DNA from: an uncultured Pseudanabaenaceae cyanobacterium
Lineage (GTDB): Bacteria; Cyanobacteriota; Cyanobacteriia; Pseudanabaenales; Pseudanabaenaceae
Reading direction: 5' to 3'
DNA: 63,134 bases
Assembly: GCA_937927915.1 (NCBI GenBank)
Contig: CALGKB010000012.1
Location: forward strand, 1 to 63,134
Made by a program: the position numbers and the translations under genes. Under the pieces are notes generated by a model. That model saw nothing but the letters and a program-made list of their open reading frames with translations. It did not search any database and was not told the origin of the DNA. Positions 37,141 through 45,765 of this stretch are shown piece after piece (position 1 is the stretch's first letter; every line of letters starts with the position of its first letter).

Positions 37141-37767
37141 CTACGCTCCTAAATATGATTTTAATAGAGACTGTAATTTCAGACGGGCACGGGCAATGCG
37201 GGATTTTACTGTCCCGATCGATACACCCGTAATCTGGGCAATTTCTTCGTAGGAAAGACCTTCCACTTCTCGCAGGGTAATTGTTTCCCGAAACACACGG
37301 GGTAGAGTAGCGATCGCTCTTTGCAATTCCTCATAGAACTCTTGGCGGGACAAATTCTCCACAGGACTGATGTCCTCACTGGGTAAATCCCATTCCAAAT
37401 CTCCATCCCCTACTGACAAAGGGGCATCCAAAGACAGGGGGGCTTGCTGCCGCTTGCGTTTGCGCAGTTCGTCGTAAAATAAATTGGTGGTGATACGGCT
37501 AATCCAACCGACAAACTTTTCTGGCTCCTGCAGTCTTTTGATATTGCGGTAAACCCTGAGCCACACCTCCTGGGCTAAATCTGCCCGATCGTTCCAATCT
37601 GGGGCTAACTTATACAACAGCTGGTCAACGTGGTGTTGGTAACGGCGCATGAGGCGGGCAAAATCCGCTTTGTTGGGGGCGACACCCTGCTGACACAGAC
37701 GGACCAGATCGGTGCTAGAAGGCTGAGATTCAGAAGACACGGCAGACCAAGATAGGCTGTAGGTCAT
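37141..37767 (-). CDS. sigG: ECF RNA polymerase sigma factor SigG
   Basis: About 208 residues. Region 2 is visible as ADFARLMRRYQHHVDQLLY and DRADLAQEVWLRVYRNIKRL with FVGWISRITTNLFYDELRKRKR; region 4 is LPRVFRETITLREVEGLSYEEIAQITGVSIGTVKSRIARAR. The linker SLDAPLSVGDGDLEWDLPSED is like that of SigG of other cyanobacteria, an envelope-stress type sigma. The frame extends to 37881, but that extra part contains the petF terminator, so the ATG at 37767 is chosen. The anti-sigma gene overlaps or abuts its stop. Confidence 0.9.
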   Translation of the reverse strand: MTYSLSWSAVSSESQPSSTDLVRLCQQGVAPNKADFARLMRRYQHHVDQLLYKLAPDWNDRADLAQEVWLRVYRNIKRLQEPEKFVGWISRITTNLFYDELRKRKRQQAPLSLDAPLSVGDGDLEWDLPSEDISPVENLSRQEFYEELQRAIATLPRVFRETITLREVEGLSYEEIAQITGVSIGTVKSRIARARLKLQSLLKSYLGA

Positions 37768-37832
37768 CACTATCGCACCATTGGGTAGAGAACTACAAGG
37801 GAAGACGGCTAAATTAAGTTGCAGTTCCCAGC

Positions 37833-37857
37833 AAAAAGCCCCCTGGTACCAGGAGGC
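37833..37857 (-). terminator. petF rho-independent terminator
   Basis: GCCCCCTGGTACCAGGAGGC is a near-perfect palindrome with one internal mismatch. Read on the minus strand it is followed by TTTTTGC and lies 25 bases past the ferredoxin stop. It should separate petF from sigG, which is on the same strand. Confidence 0.85.
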
Positions 37858-37881
37858 AAAAATTGAGACCCAAATTAACAA

Positions 37882-38187
37882 TTAGTAGAGAGCTTCCTCT
37901 TGGTGGGTGAGGATTTCCAGGTCAGAGCGGGGGTAAGCAACACAGGTGAGCACGTAACCGTTTTCAATTTGCTCATCATCCAGGAAGGACTGATCCCCTT
38001 GGTCCACTTCCCCACCATTGGTAATCTTACCGGCGCAGGAAGAGCAAGCCCCCGCACGGCAGGAGTAGGGCAAATCTAAGCCTTGGGCTTCTGCTACATC
38101 CAGAATGTACTCATCTTCCGGCACATCGAGGGTGACATCCAAACCTTGATCAGGATTGTATAAACGAACTTTATAGGTTTTAGCCAT
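37882..38187 (-). CDS. petF: Plant-type 2Fe-2S ferredoxin
   Basis: A 101-residue soluble electron carrier that takes electrons from photosystem I to FNR and other enzymes. The cluster ligands are Cys43, Cys48, Cys51 and Cys82 ([10 protein letters not shown], then VLTC). It starts [15 protein letters not shown], the usual start; an upstream extension of 27 codons in the frame is leader sequence. GAGGAAA precedes the ATG. The composition is acidic, as in photosynthetic ferredoxins. Monocistronic, with its own terminator. Confidence 0.95.
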   Translation of the reverse strand: MAKTYKVRLYNPDQGLDVTLDVPEDEYILDVAEAQGLDLPYSCRAGACSSCAGKITNGGEVDQGDQSFLDDEQIENGYVLTCVAYPRSDLEILTHQEEALY

Positions 38188-38499
38188 AGGACTATTTCCT
38201 CTCCATAGATTAAATAGAGTATCCAATTGCATCATAGCGCTACCCACCCCAAAATCAATCACTCCCATTGGAAAAAGTTTTCCCTCTGCCCCCCAAAAGA
38301 CAAATTATGCCCTTTGACGTAAAATTGACTTCTAGAGAGCCTTTCAGCCTTGACGACCTATGAGTATAACTTCCTAAGCTGCTATTTTCTATAAGTTTTA
38401 CTTATGATATTATAGGGTTTCATAGGTGGGATAAGTTGCATAAGAAATTTGTATTGGCAAAGCCCCACTATACTAGAGATAACCTACGGAGGAATGACT
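38188..38499. other. Divergent promoter region between petF and an exported-protein gene
   Basis: This 312-base gap contains no protein-like frame. It is AT-rich near 38340-38460. A TATACT at 38469-38474 could be the -10 of the plus-strand gene at 38500, with TTGTAT near 38449 as a poor -35 (short spacing). Minus-strand petF promoter elements must lie between 38200 and 38350 but were not assigned. Confidence 0.35.
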
Positions 38500-38892
38500 A
38501 TGGGCAAGATATGGGGGCTGGCACTGGTGGCAACGATCGCTATGGGTTTGTCAGGGCAGGCGCAGGACAGACAGAGTGAGTGTATGGCGATCGCCAATGT
38601 TTTTGCAGAGGCGGGGCGGGGCTACGAGATGTCAGCGGACATCGGGGAGGCGATTAAGTTGACCGATCGCTTAATTGCGGGCATGAAAAAGCTTAATCTC
38701 ACGGATGCCAAGTTAAAATCCCTGCAGGGGAGATACATCAACTACTTCAACAGTTCCAACGAGCTACTGAAGAAGGGGCAAAAGGCACAGAATGACGAAG
38801 CTGCCCTCAATGCCCTGATGGATTCCGCCCGTGCCAGCAGTCTCCTGGGGCAGAGACTAGGGGAAGAACTGACACAGTACTGTTTGCAGTAA
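38500..38892 (+). CDS. Exported helical protein of unknown function
   Basis: About 130 residues. A signal peptide (MGKIWGLALVATIAMGLSG, cleaved near QAQ) leads to a helical mature domain with two cysteines, one near each end (SECMAIANVF and TQYCLQ), which may form a disulfide in the periplasm. GGAGG with seven bases before the ATG at 38500 fixes the start; an ATG six bases earlier touches that site. I do not recognise the family. The stop overlaps the next start by one base, so the two genes are coupled. Confidence 0.7.
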   Translation: MGKIWGLALVATIAMGLSGQAQDRQSECMAIANVFAEAGRGYEMSADIGEAIKLTDRLIAGMKKLNLTDAKLKSLQGRYINYFNSSNELLKKGQKAQNDEAALNALMDSARASSLLGQRLGEELTQYCLQ

Positions 38893-39335
38893 TGGAGTTT
38901 CTCTCTTTAGAAGAAGTACAAAGGATCGATCGGTGTGCCTTGAGTGGGCGGGAGAAGTTCCTCACGCGGTTGACAGTGATGGCATGGCATTTACTGCAGC
39001 ACATTGGGGCAGCCCGCTCCCAAGCTATTTCTGATTTACAAGTGGCAGACATTATTGAGTGGTTTACCACCGCTCAAGACCTCAATTGGCAGGGAGAAGA
39101 CCTGGATTTTCCTGAGAGCAGGCAGGATGAAGTGAGTAGGACTAACTTACCTACCCATCAGAAATTCCTCTGTCGGTTGGCAATTCGGGCAAGGCTAGTA
39201 TTGATGACGATTGCTGCAGAAGTGGGCACAGAAGTCGACCAATTAACCCTCCCGCAGATACTGACTTGGATTGAGCAGGAATGTGCCGAACGGCGAGCCA
39301 AAGGAGAAGAACCAGCTTTTTTAGCTGTGCAGTGA
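38892..39335 (+). CDS. Protein with two copies of a helical repeat, unknown function
   Basis: A 147-residue soluble protein that contains the same helical unit twice: REKFLTRLTVMAWHLLQHIG with LQVADIIEWF, and HQKFLCRLAIRARLVLMTIA with LTLPQILTWIE. Each unit is about 65 residues. No signal peptide, while the coupled upstream gene is exported, so the two products act on different sides of the membrane. No known motif recognised. Confidence 0.65.
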   Translation: MEFLSLEEVQRIDRCALSGREKFLTRLTVMAWHLLQHIGAARSQAISDLQVADIIEWFTTAQDLNWQGEDLDFPESRQDEVSRTNLPTHQKFLCRLAIRARLVLMTIAAEVGTEVDQLTLPQILTWIEQECAERRAKGEEPAFLAVQ

Positions 39336-39377
39336 CAAAGCAAGCTATGATCTCCTTGATGCAAAGCTAAAGCTACT

Positions 39378-39788
39378 ATGACATTGATGGTTCGTGTACT
39401 TGCCCCCGATCGGGTAATTCTTGACCAAGCCGCCGAAGAGTTAGTCCTGCCCAGCACCACAGGGCAGCTAGGTATATTAACTGACCACGCCCCCTTGATG
39501 ACCGCCCTTGACTACGGAGTATTGCGCTACCGTGTGCAGAATCAGTGGTCAGCGATCGCTGTGTTAGGAGGTTTTGCCGAAATTGAGGACAACGAAGTGA
39601 CAGTACTTGTCAACGAAGCGGAGATGGGAGAGACCATAGACCCCGCCCAAGCCCAGCAAGAATTTGAGGCAGCAGAGACCCAGTACAAAGCAGTAGCTAA
39701 CGGCAATCCCGACCCCTTGGTGAAAATGCAAGCTGAACGGGCACTAAAGCGGGCGAGAGCTAGACTGCAAGCCACAACTCCCCTATAA
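39378..39788 (+). CDS. atpC: ATP synthase epsilon subunit
   Basis: A 136-residue subunit of the F1 central stalk. The N-terminal beta-sandwich is typical ([41 protein letters not shown] shape, with [11 protein letters not shown]) and the C-terminal helical hairpin is present ([24 protein letters not shown]). In most cyanobacteria this gene follows the beta subunit gene; here the neighbours are an uncharacterised gene and trpB. Naming of epsilon varies (atpC or atpE). No clear ribosome binding site. Confidence 0.95.
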   Translation: MTLMVRVLAPDRVILDQAAEELVLPSTTGQLGILTDHAPLMTALDYGVLRYRVQNQWSAIAVLGGFAEIEDNEVTVLVNEAEMGETIDPAQAQQEFEAAETQYKAVANGNPDPLVKMQAERALKRARARLQATTPL

Positions 39789-39817
39789 TTAGGAGTACTA
39801 CTTTGACCCAAGGACCT

Positions 39818-41020
39818 ATGACAGCTGGTATTGTTTCCCGTCCCGATCGGTTGGGGCGCTTTGGTATCTTTGGCGGCAAATATGTCCCCGAAACCCTGAT
39901 GAGCGCCCTAGAAGAACTAGAGCAGGCGGCGCAGCAGTACCAGCAAGACCCCCACTTCCAAGCAGAACTCGATCGCTATCTCCGCGACTATGTAGGACGA
40001 CCCACCCCTCTCTACCTAGCGGAACGACTGACAGAGCACTACCGATCGGCGCAGATTTACCTCAAGCGGGAGGACCTCAACCACACAGGGGCACATAAGA
40101 TCAACAATGCCTTAGGGCAGGTACTGCTAGCCCTACGGATGGGCAAAAAGCGCATCATTGCCGAAACAGGAGCAGGGCAACATGGAGTAGCCACCGCCAC
40201 CGTCTGTGCCAGATTTGGTTTAGAGTGTGTGATCTACATGGGCGTAGAGGACATGGCGCGCCAGGAATTGAACGTTTTTCGGATGCGTCTGTTGGGGGCA
40301 GAAGTGCGACCGGTGAGCGCCGGCACAGGCACATTGAAAGATGCCACCTCGGAGGCTATTAGGGATTGGGTCACCAACGTCGAGACCACCCATTACATCC
40401 TGGGATCAGTAGCAGGACCCCACCCCTACCCCATGCTCGTCCGAGATTTTCAAGCCGTGATTGGCAGAGAAACCAAGCAACAATGCCTGGAGAAGTGGGG
40501 AGGCTTACCCGATGTTTTACTTGCCTGTGTGGGGGGTGGTTCTAATGCTATGGGCTTATTCCACCCATTTGTGGAGGAACCGAGTGTCCGTCTAATTGGC
40601 ATTGAAGCAGCAGGGGAAGGTACAGACACCGATCGCCATGCCGCGACCCTAACCAAGGGCAAGATTGGCGTATTACACGGGGCAATGAGTTATCTGTTGC
40701 AAGATGAGGAAGGGCAAGTACAGGAAGCCCACTCCATCAGTGCAGGTTTAGATTATCCCGGTGTGGGACCGGAGCACAGCTACCTCAAGGACAGTGGCAG
40801 AGCGGAGTATTACAGCGTCACCGACCAGGAAGCCCTCGCTGCCTTTCAGTTGGTTGCCCGTTTAGAGGGGATCATCCCCGCCCTGGAGACCGCCCATGCC
40901 TTTGCCTACCTCGAAAAACTCTGTCCCCAACTGACCCCCACCCACCGCATCGTGATCAACTGCTCTGGCAGGGGTGACAAGGATGTACAGACTGCCATAA
41001 AGCACCTACAGGGAGGCTAA
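39818..41020 (+). CDS. trpB: Tryptophan synthase beta subunit
   Basis: About 400 residues; condenses indole and serine to tryptophan. It opens with [16 protein letters not shown]. The PLP lysine is Lys94 (from the ATG at 39818) in [13 protein letters not shown], and the phosphate loop is [21 protein letters not shown] and the C-terminal [10 protein letters not shown] complete the fold. An in-frame TTG at 39803 with AGGAG eight bases before is a real alternative start. TATAAT at 39783-39788 may be its promoter -10. trpA is not adjacent. Confidence 0.95.
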   Translation: MTAGIVSRPDRLGRFGIFGGKYVPETLMSALEELEQAAQQYQQDPHFQAELDRYLRDYVGRPTPLYLAERLTEHYRSAQIYLKREDLNHTGAHKINNALGQVLLALRMGKKRIIAETGAGQHGVATATVCARFGLECVIYMGVEDMARQELNVFRMRLLGAEVRPVSAGTGTLKDATSEAIRDWVTNVETTHYILGSVAGPHPYPMLVRDFQAVIGRETKQQCLEKWGGLPDVLLACVGGGSNAMGLFHPFVEEPSVRLIGIEAAGEGTDTDRHAATLTKGKIGVLHGAMSYLLQDEEGQVQEAHSISAGLDYPGVGPEHSYLKDSGRAEYYSVTDQEALAAFQLVARLEGIIPALETAHAFAYLEKLCPQLTPTHRIVINCSGRGDKDVQTAIKHLQGG

Positions 41021-41037
41021 AAACATAGACTGTAGTT

Positions 41038-42131
41038 ATGGGGGGACAAGGCTATAAGAGGCGGAAAGAATCAGGTAGATACAAAAGAAACAATAGTTTT
41101 TCTCCTTTCTGGTCTGATTTCTTTACTGATGCGGGGGTCTTTGACCCTTTTTTTATGGCGACCATTTATCCGAGAGCTGACGAACAACCAAAACAAGAGG
41201 GAAACAATACCCTTGCTGTTGGCACCACTAACTCTAACCAATTAACTGCAAAAACTCCTACAACTGATAAACAGCCTGTAACTATAGGTGTATTAGATGA
41301 CCCCCAGAAATATCAGCCCCTGGCAGAATAATGGCAGAATTATCTCCAATCCCACAGCAAAAAAATTATACAGTAGTCATCAATGGTTATGCCGACATTC
41401 CCTACCAAGAGGCTAAAACTAAGATTGCTAAAAAAGAATGGGATATAGCTTTTGCCTACTCCCCCATGCTATCCATAGTTAGCGGTTTCAGAATGTTTCC
41501 CAATCGGGAACTCTACTATTCTGCTGCCATATTTGTACGGTGGGGGTAACACACGGGCATCGGGGCGGTCGCATCAGGGAAATGGTGATAGAAGGCAGGA
41601 GCTTATGAATGCATCCAAGATAATCCCGCATACAAAGTAATTCACATCAGCCGCAAAATACCAGGTTCTTCTGTATATCTATCTTCCCAGCTAGAACAAA
41701 CAGAGACACAGCAAATTAAAGAGGCATTACTTACTGCGCCCAGCAACATTAAATCCTAGGCAGAGTTTATAGAAAGCCCAGGGGTGGATTAATTGCCCAG
41801 CGGGTAGAAATGGCGTTGGGGTGTGCTGATTTCAGTAAGGCAGTAGTTCAATTGTTCTGTAGTAGCAAGGTCGTCACTCCTAGCACCTCATCTGATTTTC
41901 TACAGGGCAAAATTGAGGGATTTTCTGCCATCAATGAACGCCACTCCCGAAAAACGCTACTGTCTAATTGTCGATCGGCAATTGATTAGCCAGGCAGGCT
42001 TTCCTCCCCCCTGGGGTTGGCAAAGCAAAAAGGTCACCGTTTACGATATACAACCCAACCAAAAGGGAGAGATAGTGGCAACCAATTCCCAAAGGATTGT
42101 TTTATCGCCAGGGCAGGGGGGGAGCGAGTAA
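41038..42131 (+). pseudogene. Decayed PhnD-like substrate-binding protein gene
   Basis: Pieces in changing frames spell one protein: an N-terminal stretch and linker, then VTIGVLDDPQKYQPLAE; after a frameshift at 41331, GYADIPYQEAKTKIAKKEW and DIAFAYSPMLSIVSGFRMFPN; after a stop at about 41547, AGAYECIQDNPAYKVIHISR, KIPGSSVYLSSQLE, a TAG at about 41757, CADFSKAVVQLFCSS and FLQGKIEGFSAIN; and a last piece ending near VTVYDIQPNQKG. This is the phosphonate/phosphite-type periplasmic binding fold fused to a C-terminal domain, as in some cyanobacterial sensors. At least four lesions make it non-functional. Confidence 0.75.
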
Positions 42132-42228
42132 AATTTCGCAAAAAAACTAGGCAAGGGGAAGCAGAAAATCTATGATTAGGTCTAGGAGTGTGCTAATCTG
42201 TTGCTTCCCGGTGTTTGTCCAGGACAAG

Positions 42229-42711
42229 ATGAAGGTACTGACCCAAAAAATATGCTTGGTGGGGGACTTTGGCGTAGGCAAAACTAGCCTTATTCGCCGC
42301 TTTGTCGATCGTTCTTTCTCTGATCAATACTTAGCCACAGTGGGGGTAAAAATTTCCCGCAAATTAGTCAATCTCACTCCTGATGTCGCTGTGCAGCTAG
42401 TGATTTGGGACTTGGAGGGAAGCACCAAATTCCAGGCAGTTAATGCTACCTATTTGCAAGGAGCAGCGGGGGCAATTATCGTTGCTGATGCCACCAGACC
42501 CGACACGATCGCCCATATTGCTAATCATTGTCAACAGTTTCATCGGATCAATCCTGCCAAACCGATCGTTATTGCCCTCAACAAGCATGACCTCCTAACA
42601 GGCAATCCCCCAACAGTCCCGCAAGCGTACCTGACCTCGGCAAAAACAGGCTATGGTGTAGATGAGTTATTTTATGAGTTAAGCCGCCAAATTGGAGGGG
42701 AAGCACCATGA
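42229..42711 (+). CDS. Ras/Rab-like small GTPase
   Basis: A 160-residue single-domain GTPase. G1 is GDFGVGKTSL near residue 11, G2 is the Thr in LATVGVKI, G3 is WDLEGS, G4 is NKHD and G5 is TSAK. In G3 the glutamine that activates water in Ras-type enzymes is replaced by serine, which suggests slow hydrolysis. No lipid-modification site or transmembrane part. The frame extends to 42172, but the ATG at 42229 with AGGA ahead fits the domain. Its stop overlaps the start of the histidine kinase gene (ATGA), so the two are translationally coupled and probably act together. Confidence 0.88.
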   Translation: MKVLTQKICLVGDFGVGKTSLIRRFVDRSFSDQYLATVGVKISRKLVNLTPDVAVQLVIWDLEGSTKFQAVNATYLQGAAGAIIVADATRPDTIAHIANHCQQFHRINPAKPIVIALNKHDLLTGNPPTVPQAYLTSAKTGYGVDELFYELSRQIGGEAP

Positions 42712-44894
42712 ATATTCTGTTCAAAAAATTATTAGCCCCCCGCCAACTGGAATATTTGTCCGTCGATGGGAATTTTCAAATTAAGGATTTTTCCAGTGGT
42801 CTACAGCGGTTTGCGGAACCGAATATTAGAGTAATGTGCAACCTTGATGCCCGCCAAGCTTTTCCTGAACTGGTAGGCTTAGAGAGTGTGCTCAACAGTC
42901 TATTGCTACAGGACTTCCCCTACTTTGAAATGAAAGGCATCAGAAGAGAAGAGATTTACTTTGATATCCTGTTCCTCTGCAATACCGAAGATAAAACCAT
43001 CGTTCTGGTGTTTGAAGATGTCACGGAGAAAATGAAATTAGAACAGGAATTGATCCAGCGCACTAATGAAACCCTCTTATTGATGGAGGCAATATCGAAC
43101 ACAAACAGATATTTAGAACAAGTGATTGATGGCATTGCCGATATAATTATCGTCACTACAGAAGCAGGGATAGTCAAATTGGCGAACCGGGCAGCTAAAG
43201 AAATTTGGGGGCAAGCAGTAGTAGGACAAAATATTTTCCACCTGACCGCGGGAGGGCTAGAAATCGATCGGGGCAGTGCGGAAGTAATTATAAATGAACG
43301 GATAATAGCCTTTTCCTGTGCTCGTATTGCAATTACTACTAATAGTTATGATTTAATCTGGTGTGGCAGGGACATTACTAAAATTAAAGAAATGACAGTT
43401 GCCCTAGAGAAAGCAATGCAGGAAGCGATAAAAAATGCCCAAGCTAAGACTGTCTTCCTAGCCAACATGAGCCATGAAATCCGCACACCTATGAGTTCTG
43501 TGTTGGGCATGGCAGAGTTATTACTCGATACTAATCCCACGCCAGAGCAAGAGGAGTTAATTGAGGGTATTCAAACTAGTGGGGAAATTCTCCTATCTTT
43601 GATTAACGACATCCTAGACTTTTCTAAGTTAGAGGCAGGGGAAAGCAAGTTAGAAACTGTCCCCTTGGAACTGCGTTTTACTGTAGAAGAAGTAATAGCT
43701 ATGTTAGCGCCTAGTGCCCATCGCAAAGGTTTAGAGATCAATGCGTGGATCGACCATCGCTTAGAGATGAAATTAGCAGGTGACCCCAAAAAATTTAAGC
43801 AGATTTTAATCAATCTGGTTAGTAATGCTATCAAGTTTACAGAAAAGGGAGAAGTGAATGTCAGATTGGAATTGCAGTCCCAAACAACAGATACTGTGAT
43901 TGTTTGCACTACTGTCTCTGATACAGGTATAGGCATTCCTGAGGAGTTTCACGATCGTCTATTCCAGCCTTTTTCCAAACTGGATGTTAACTACAGTGGT
44001 ACAGGATTGGGGTTATCTATTTCCCGCCGTCTTACTCATTTGTTGGGGGGAGAACTGAGTTTACTGCAGTCCTCGGAACGGGGCACGACCTTTAGCTTAA
44101 AATTGCCTTTTACCATACAGGAATTGATGCCGCTTCCCCCCCTAGAGTATCAGTGTATTTTACTTACTCCTGTGGTAAATACAGCACAAGCAGTGATAGA
44201 GTTAGGTCTAGTATGTGGTATTAAATTTACTGCTATTAGCACTTTGGAGGAGCTGACGAGAGATAAGGTTGATGCCATCTTTCTGGATAGTCTACTGATA
44301 GATATTACAGCTAATGATATAAAACAGGCTAACCCCTCTCCCTTGGTATTGTTGATTCCATCTCATCAACTCGATCGGGGTAAAAGTTATTTAGACCAGG
44401 GGTTTGATTATTTTATGACGAAGCCCCTACGGGTTGTAAGATTAAAGCAGTTATGGCAAAAAATTACTAAACAAGCTACCAAATTTCCCCTTACTGTTTC
44501 CCCTATGTCCAGAGGTGCGCAAACTTTGAAAATTCTCCTGGCAGAAGACAATCCTGCGAATCAGTTAGTAGCAAGGAAGCTCCTGGAAAAACTGGGCTAT
44601 AAAATCGATGTAGTTAACAACGGGGCAGAGGCAGTGGCAAAGTATGCCAACTATGATTTAATCTTTATGGACTGTCATATGCCTGTTTTGGATGGTTACA
44701 ATGCTACTAAGCAGATTCGGCAGCAGGAAACCGATCGGAAGGTAATCATCGTTGCTATGACAGCTAATGCTTATGAAGAAGACAGACAATATTGCTTGGC
44801 GTGCGGTATGGATGAATATATCACTAAGCCAATTTCCACAGAACAACTGCGTCATGTCCTACAGTGGGCAGAACAACAACTTCGGTTAAAATAA
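42708..44894 (+). CDS. Hybrid sensor histidine kinase with pseudo-receiver and receiver
   Basis: A 728-residue cytosolic signalling protein with no membrane helix. Order: an N-terminal region of unknown fold (1-125), a helical linker and PAS-like part (about 125-225), HisKA with His256 (ANMSHEIRTPM), HATPase (N box LINLVSNAIKF, G1 DTGIGIP, G2 GTGLGLSI), a degenerate receiver (about 478-590) that lacks the N-terminal acidic pair but keeps FLDS and TKPL, and an intact C-terminal receiver (about 605-728; AEDNPANQ, Asp655 in FMDCHMP, Lys in TKPI). Being cytosolic, it probably takes its signal through the GTPase coupled upstream. Confidence 0.92.
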   Translation: MNILFKKLLAPRQLEYLSVDGNFQIKDFSSGLQRFAEPNIRVMCNLDARQAFPELVGLESVLNSLLLQDFPYFEMKGIRREEIYFDILFLCNTEDKTIVLVFEDVTEKMKLEQELIQRTNETLLLMEAISNTNRYLEQVIDGIADIIIVTTEAGIVKLANRAAKEIWGQAVVGQNIFHLTAGGLEIDRGSAEVIINERIIAFSCARIAITTNSYDLIWCGRDITKIKEMTVALEKAMQEAIKNAQAKTVFLANMSHEIRTPMSSVLGMAELLLDTNPTPEQEELIEGIQTSGEILLSLINDILDFSKLEAGESKLETVPLELRFTVEEVIAMLAPSAHRKGLEINAWIDHRLEMKLAGDPKKFKQILINLVSNAIKFTEKGEVNVRLELQSQTTDTVIVCTTVSDTGIGIPEEFHDRLFQPFSKLDVNYSGTGLGLSISRRLTHLLGGELSLLQSSERGTTFSLKLPFTIQELMPLPPLEYQCILLTPVVNTAQAVIELGLVCGIKFTAISTLEELTRDKVDAIFLDSLLIDITANDIKQANPSPLVLLIPSHQLDRGKSYLDQGFDYFMTKPLRVVRLKQLWQKITKQATKFPLTVSPMSRGAQTLKILLAEDNPANQLVARKLLEKLGYKIDVVNNGAEAVAKYANYDLIFMDCHMPVLDGYNATKQIRQQETDRKVIIVAMTANAYEEDRQYCLACGMDEYITKPISTEQLRHVLQWAEQQLRLK

Positions 44895-44919
44895 AGACAT
44901 TTGGTTACTAAAACTGACT

Positions 44920-45489
44920 ATGAATGTAATGGAGTTCTTTCAGCGCAGCAGTGGCAGATGGCTATCCCGCCGTACTACCCATCATTTGGCCTTCCAACGA
45001 TCGGAGACAGGAGAATCCTACATTGAGATTACAGCCCTTGCCGCTGATCATCCCCAAATTATTAGTACTTGCCAACTCCATGAAGTTGACCCCCAGTTAG
45101 CGATCGGGGGTGCCTACGTCACTTGGAACGGCTTTATGGCGTGGGATAAAGAGGGGGAAAAACATGAGGGTTCTACTTTGTTTGCCCTTGTACCTGACCC
45201 TGACAATCCCCAGAGAGGCAAGTTGCTGCGCGATCGGGGCTATGCGGAAACCGTGCCTGTGGCGGGCAGTTACCACATGGATAATGACTGCGAACTGGTG
45301 TTGATTACAGAATATCCTTCTATGCACACGATCGAGCGCTTCTGGTTTACTGAGCCTAACGTTCGTCTGCGCACAAGTACTGTGCAATGGTTAGGGGGAA
45401 TCACAACTGCTACCTTCTGTACAGAAACCCGTCTGGAGATGGACCAGCCTACTGTACCCTACACTAAAGTACCTGCATTTTTTGGCTAG
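44920..45489 (+). CDS. cpcS: Phycobiliprotein lyase, CpcS/CpeS type
   Basis: A 189-residue chromophore lyase that attaches bilins to phycobiliprotein cysteines. Family hallmarks are MEFFQRSSGRWLSRRTTHHLAF, YIEITALAADHPQI, EGSTLFALVPDPDNP, RGYAETVPVAGSYH and FWFTEPNVRLRTSTV. Lipocalin-like beta-barrel expected. The cpc/apc structural genes are elsewhere. Whether this is the CpcS or the CpcU paralogue cannot be told. The start shown matches the family; no strong ribosome binding site. Confidence 0.9.
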   Translation: MNVMEFFQRSSGRWLSRRTTHHLAFQRSETGESYIEITALAADHPQIISTCQLHEVDPQLAIGGAYVTWNGFMAWDKEGEKHEGSTLFALVPDPDNPQRGKLLRDRGYAETVPVAGSYHMDNDCELVLITEYPSMHTIERFWFTEPNVRLRTSTVQWLGGITTATFCTETRLEMDQPTVPYTKVPAFFG

Positions 45490-45765
45490 GATACCGGGGA
45501 AGAGAGAGGGCAAATAAAGTTCCACATAAAGGAGCAACGTCCTTCTCTTCTTTGCGTTAATCCTCAGCAAGCAAAACCTCTCTCTGATCATAAAGATTGA
45601 ATAATCTAACAGGTATATCGTCAACAAAACCGAGGGAAGTTACTGACCTTAAAGAGACAGGCAAAAGACGTCATTCCTAATCCTAAATTTACCATAAGGT
45701 TTGTTAGGATCGGCTATGCAAACTAAAGACTGACCTATAACAAAGGGGAAAATAAGGTAACTGCT

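Noticed and set aside
37768-37881. N-terminal extension of SigG
   Set aside because: The extra codons run through the petF terminator hairpin, and family members start near the ATG at 37767.
41913-42131. 72-residue ORF before the GTPase gene
   Set aside because: It is the last open fragment of the decayed PhnD-like gene, not an independent protein.
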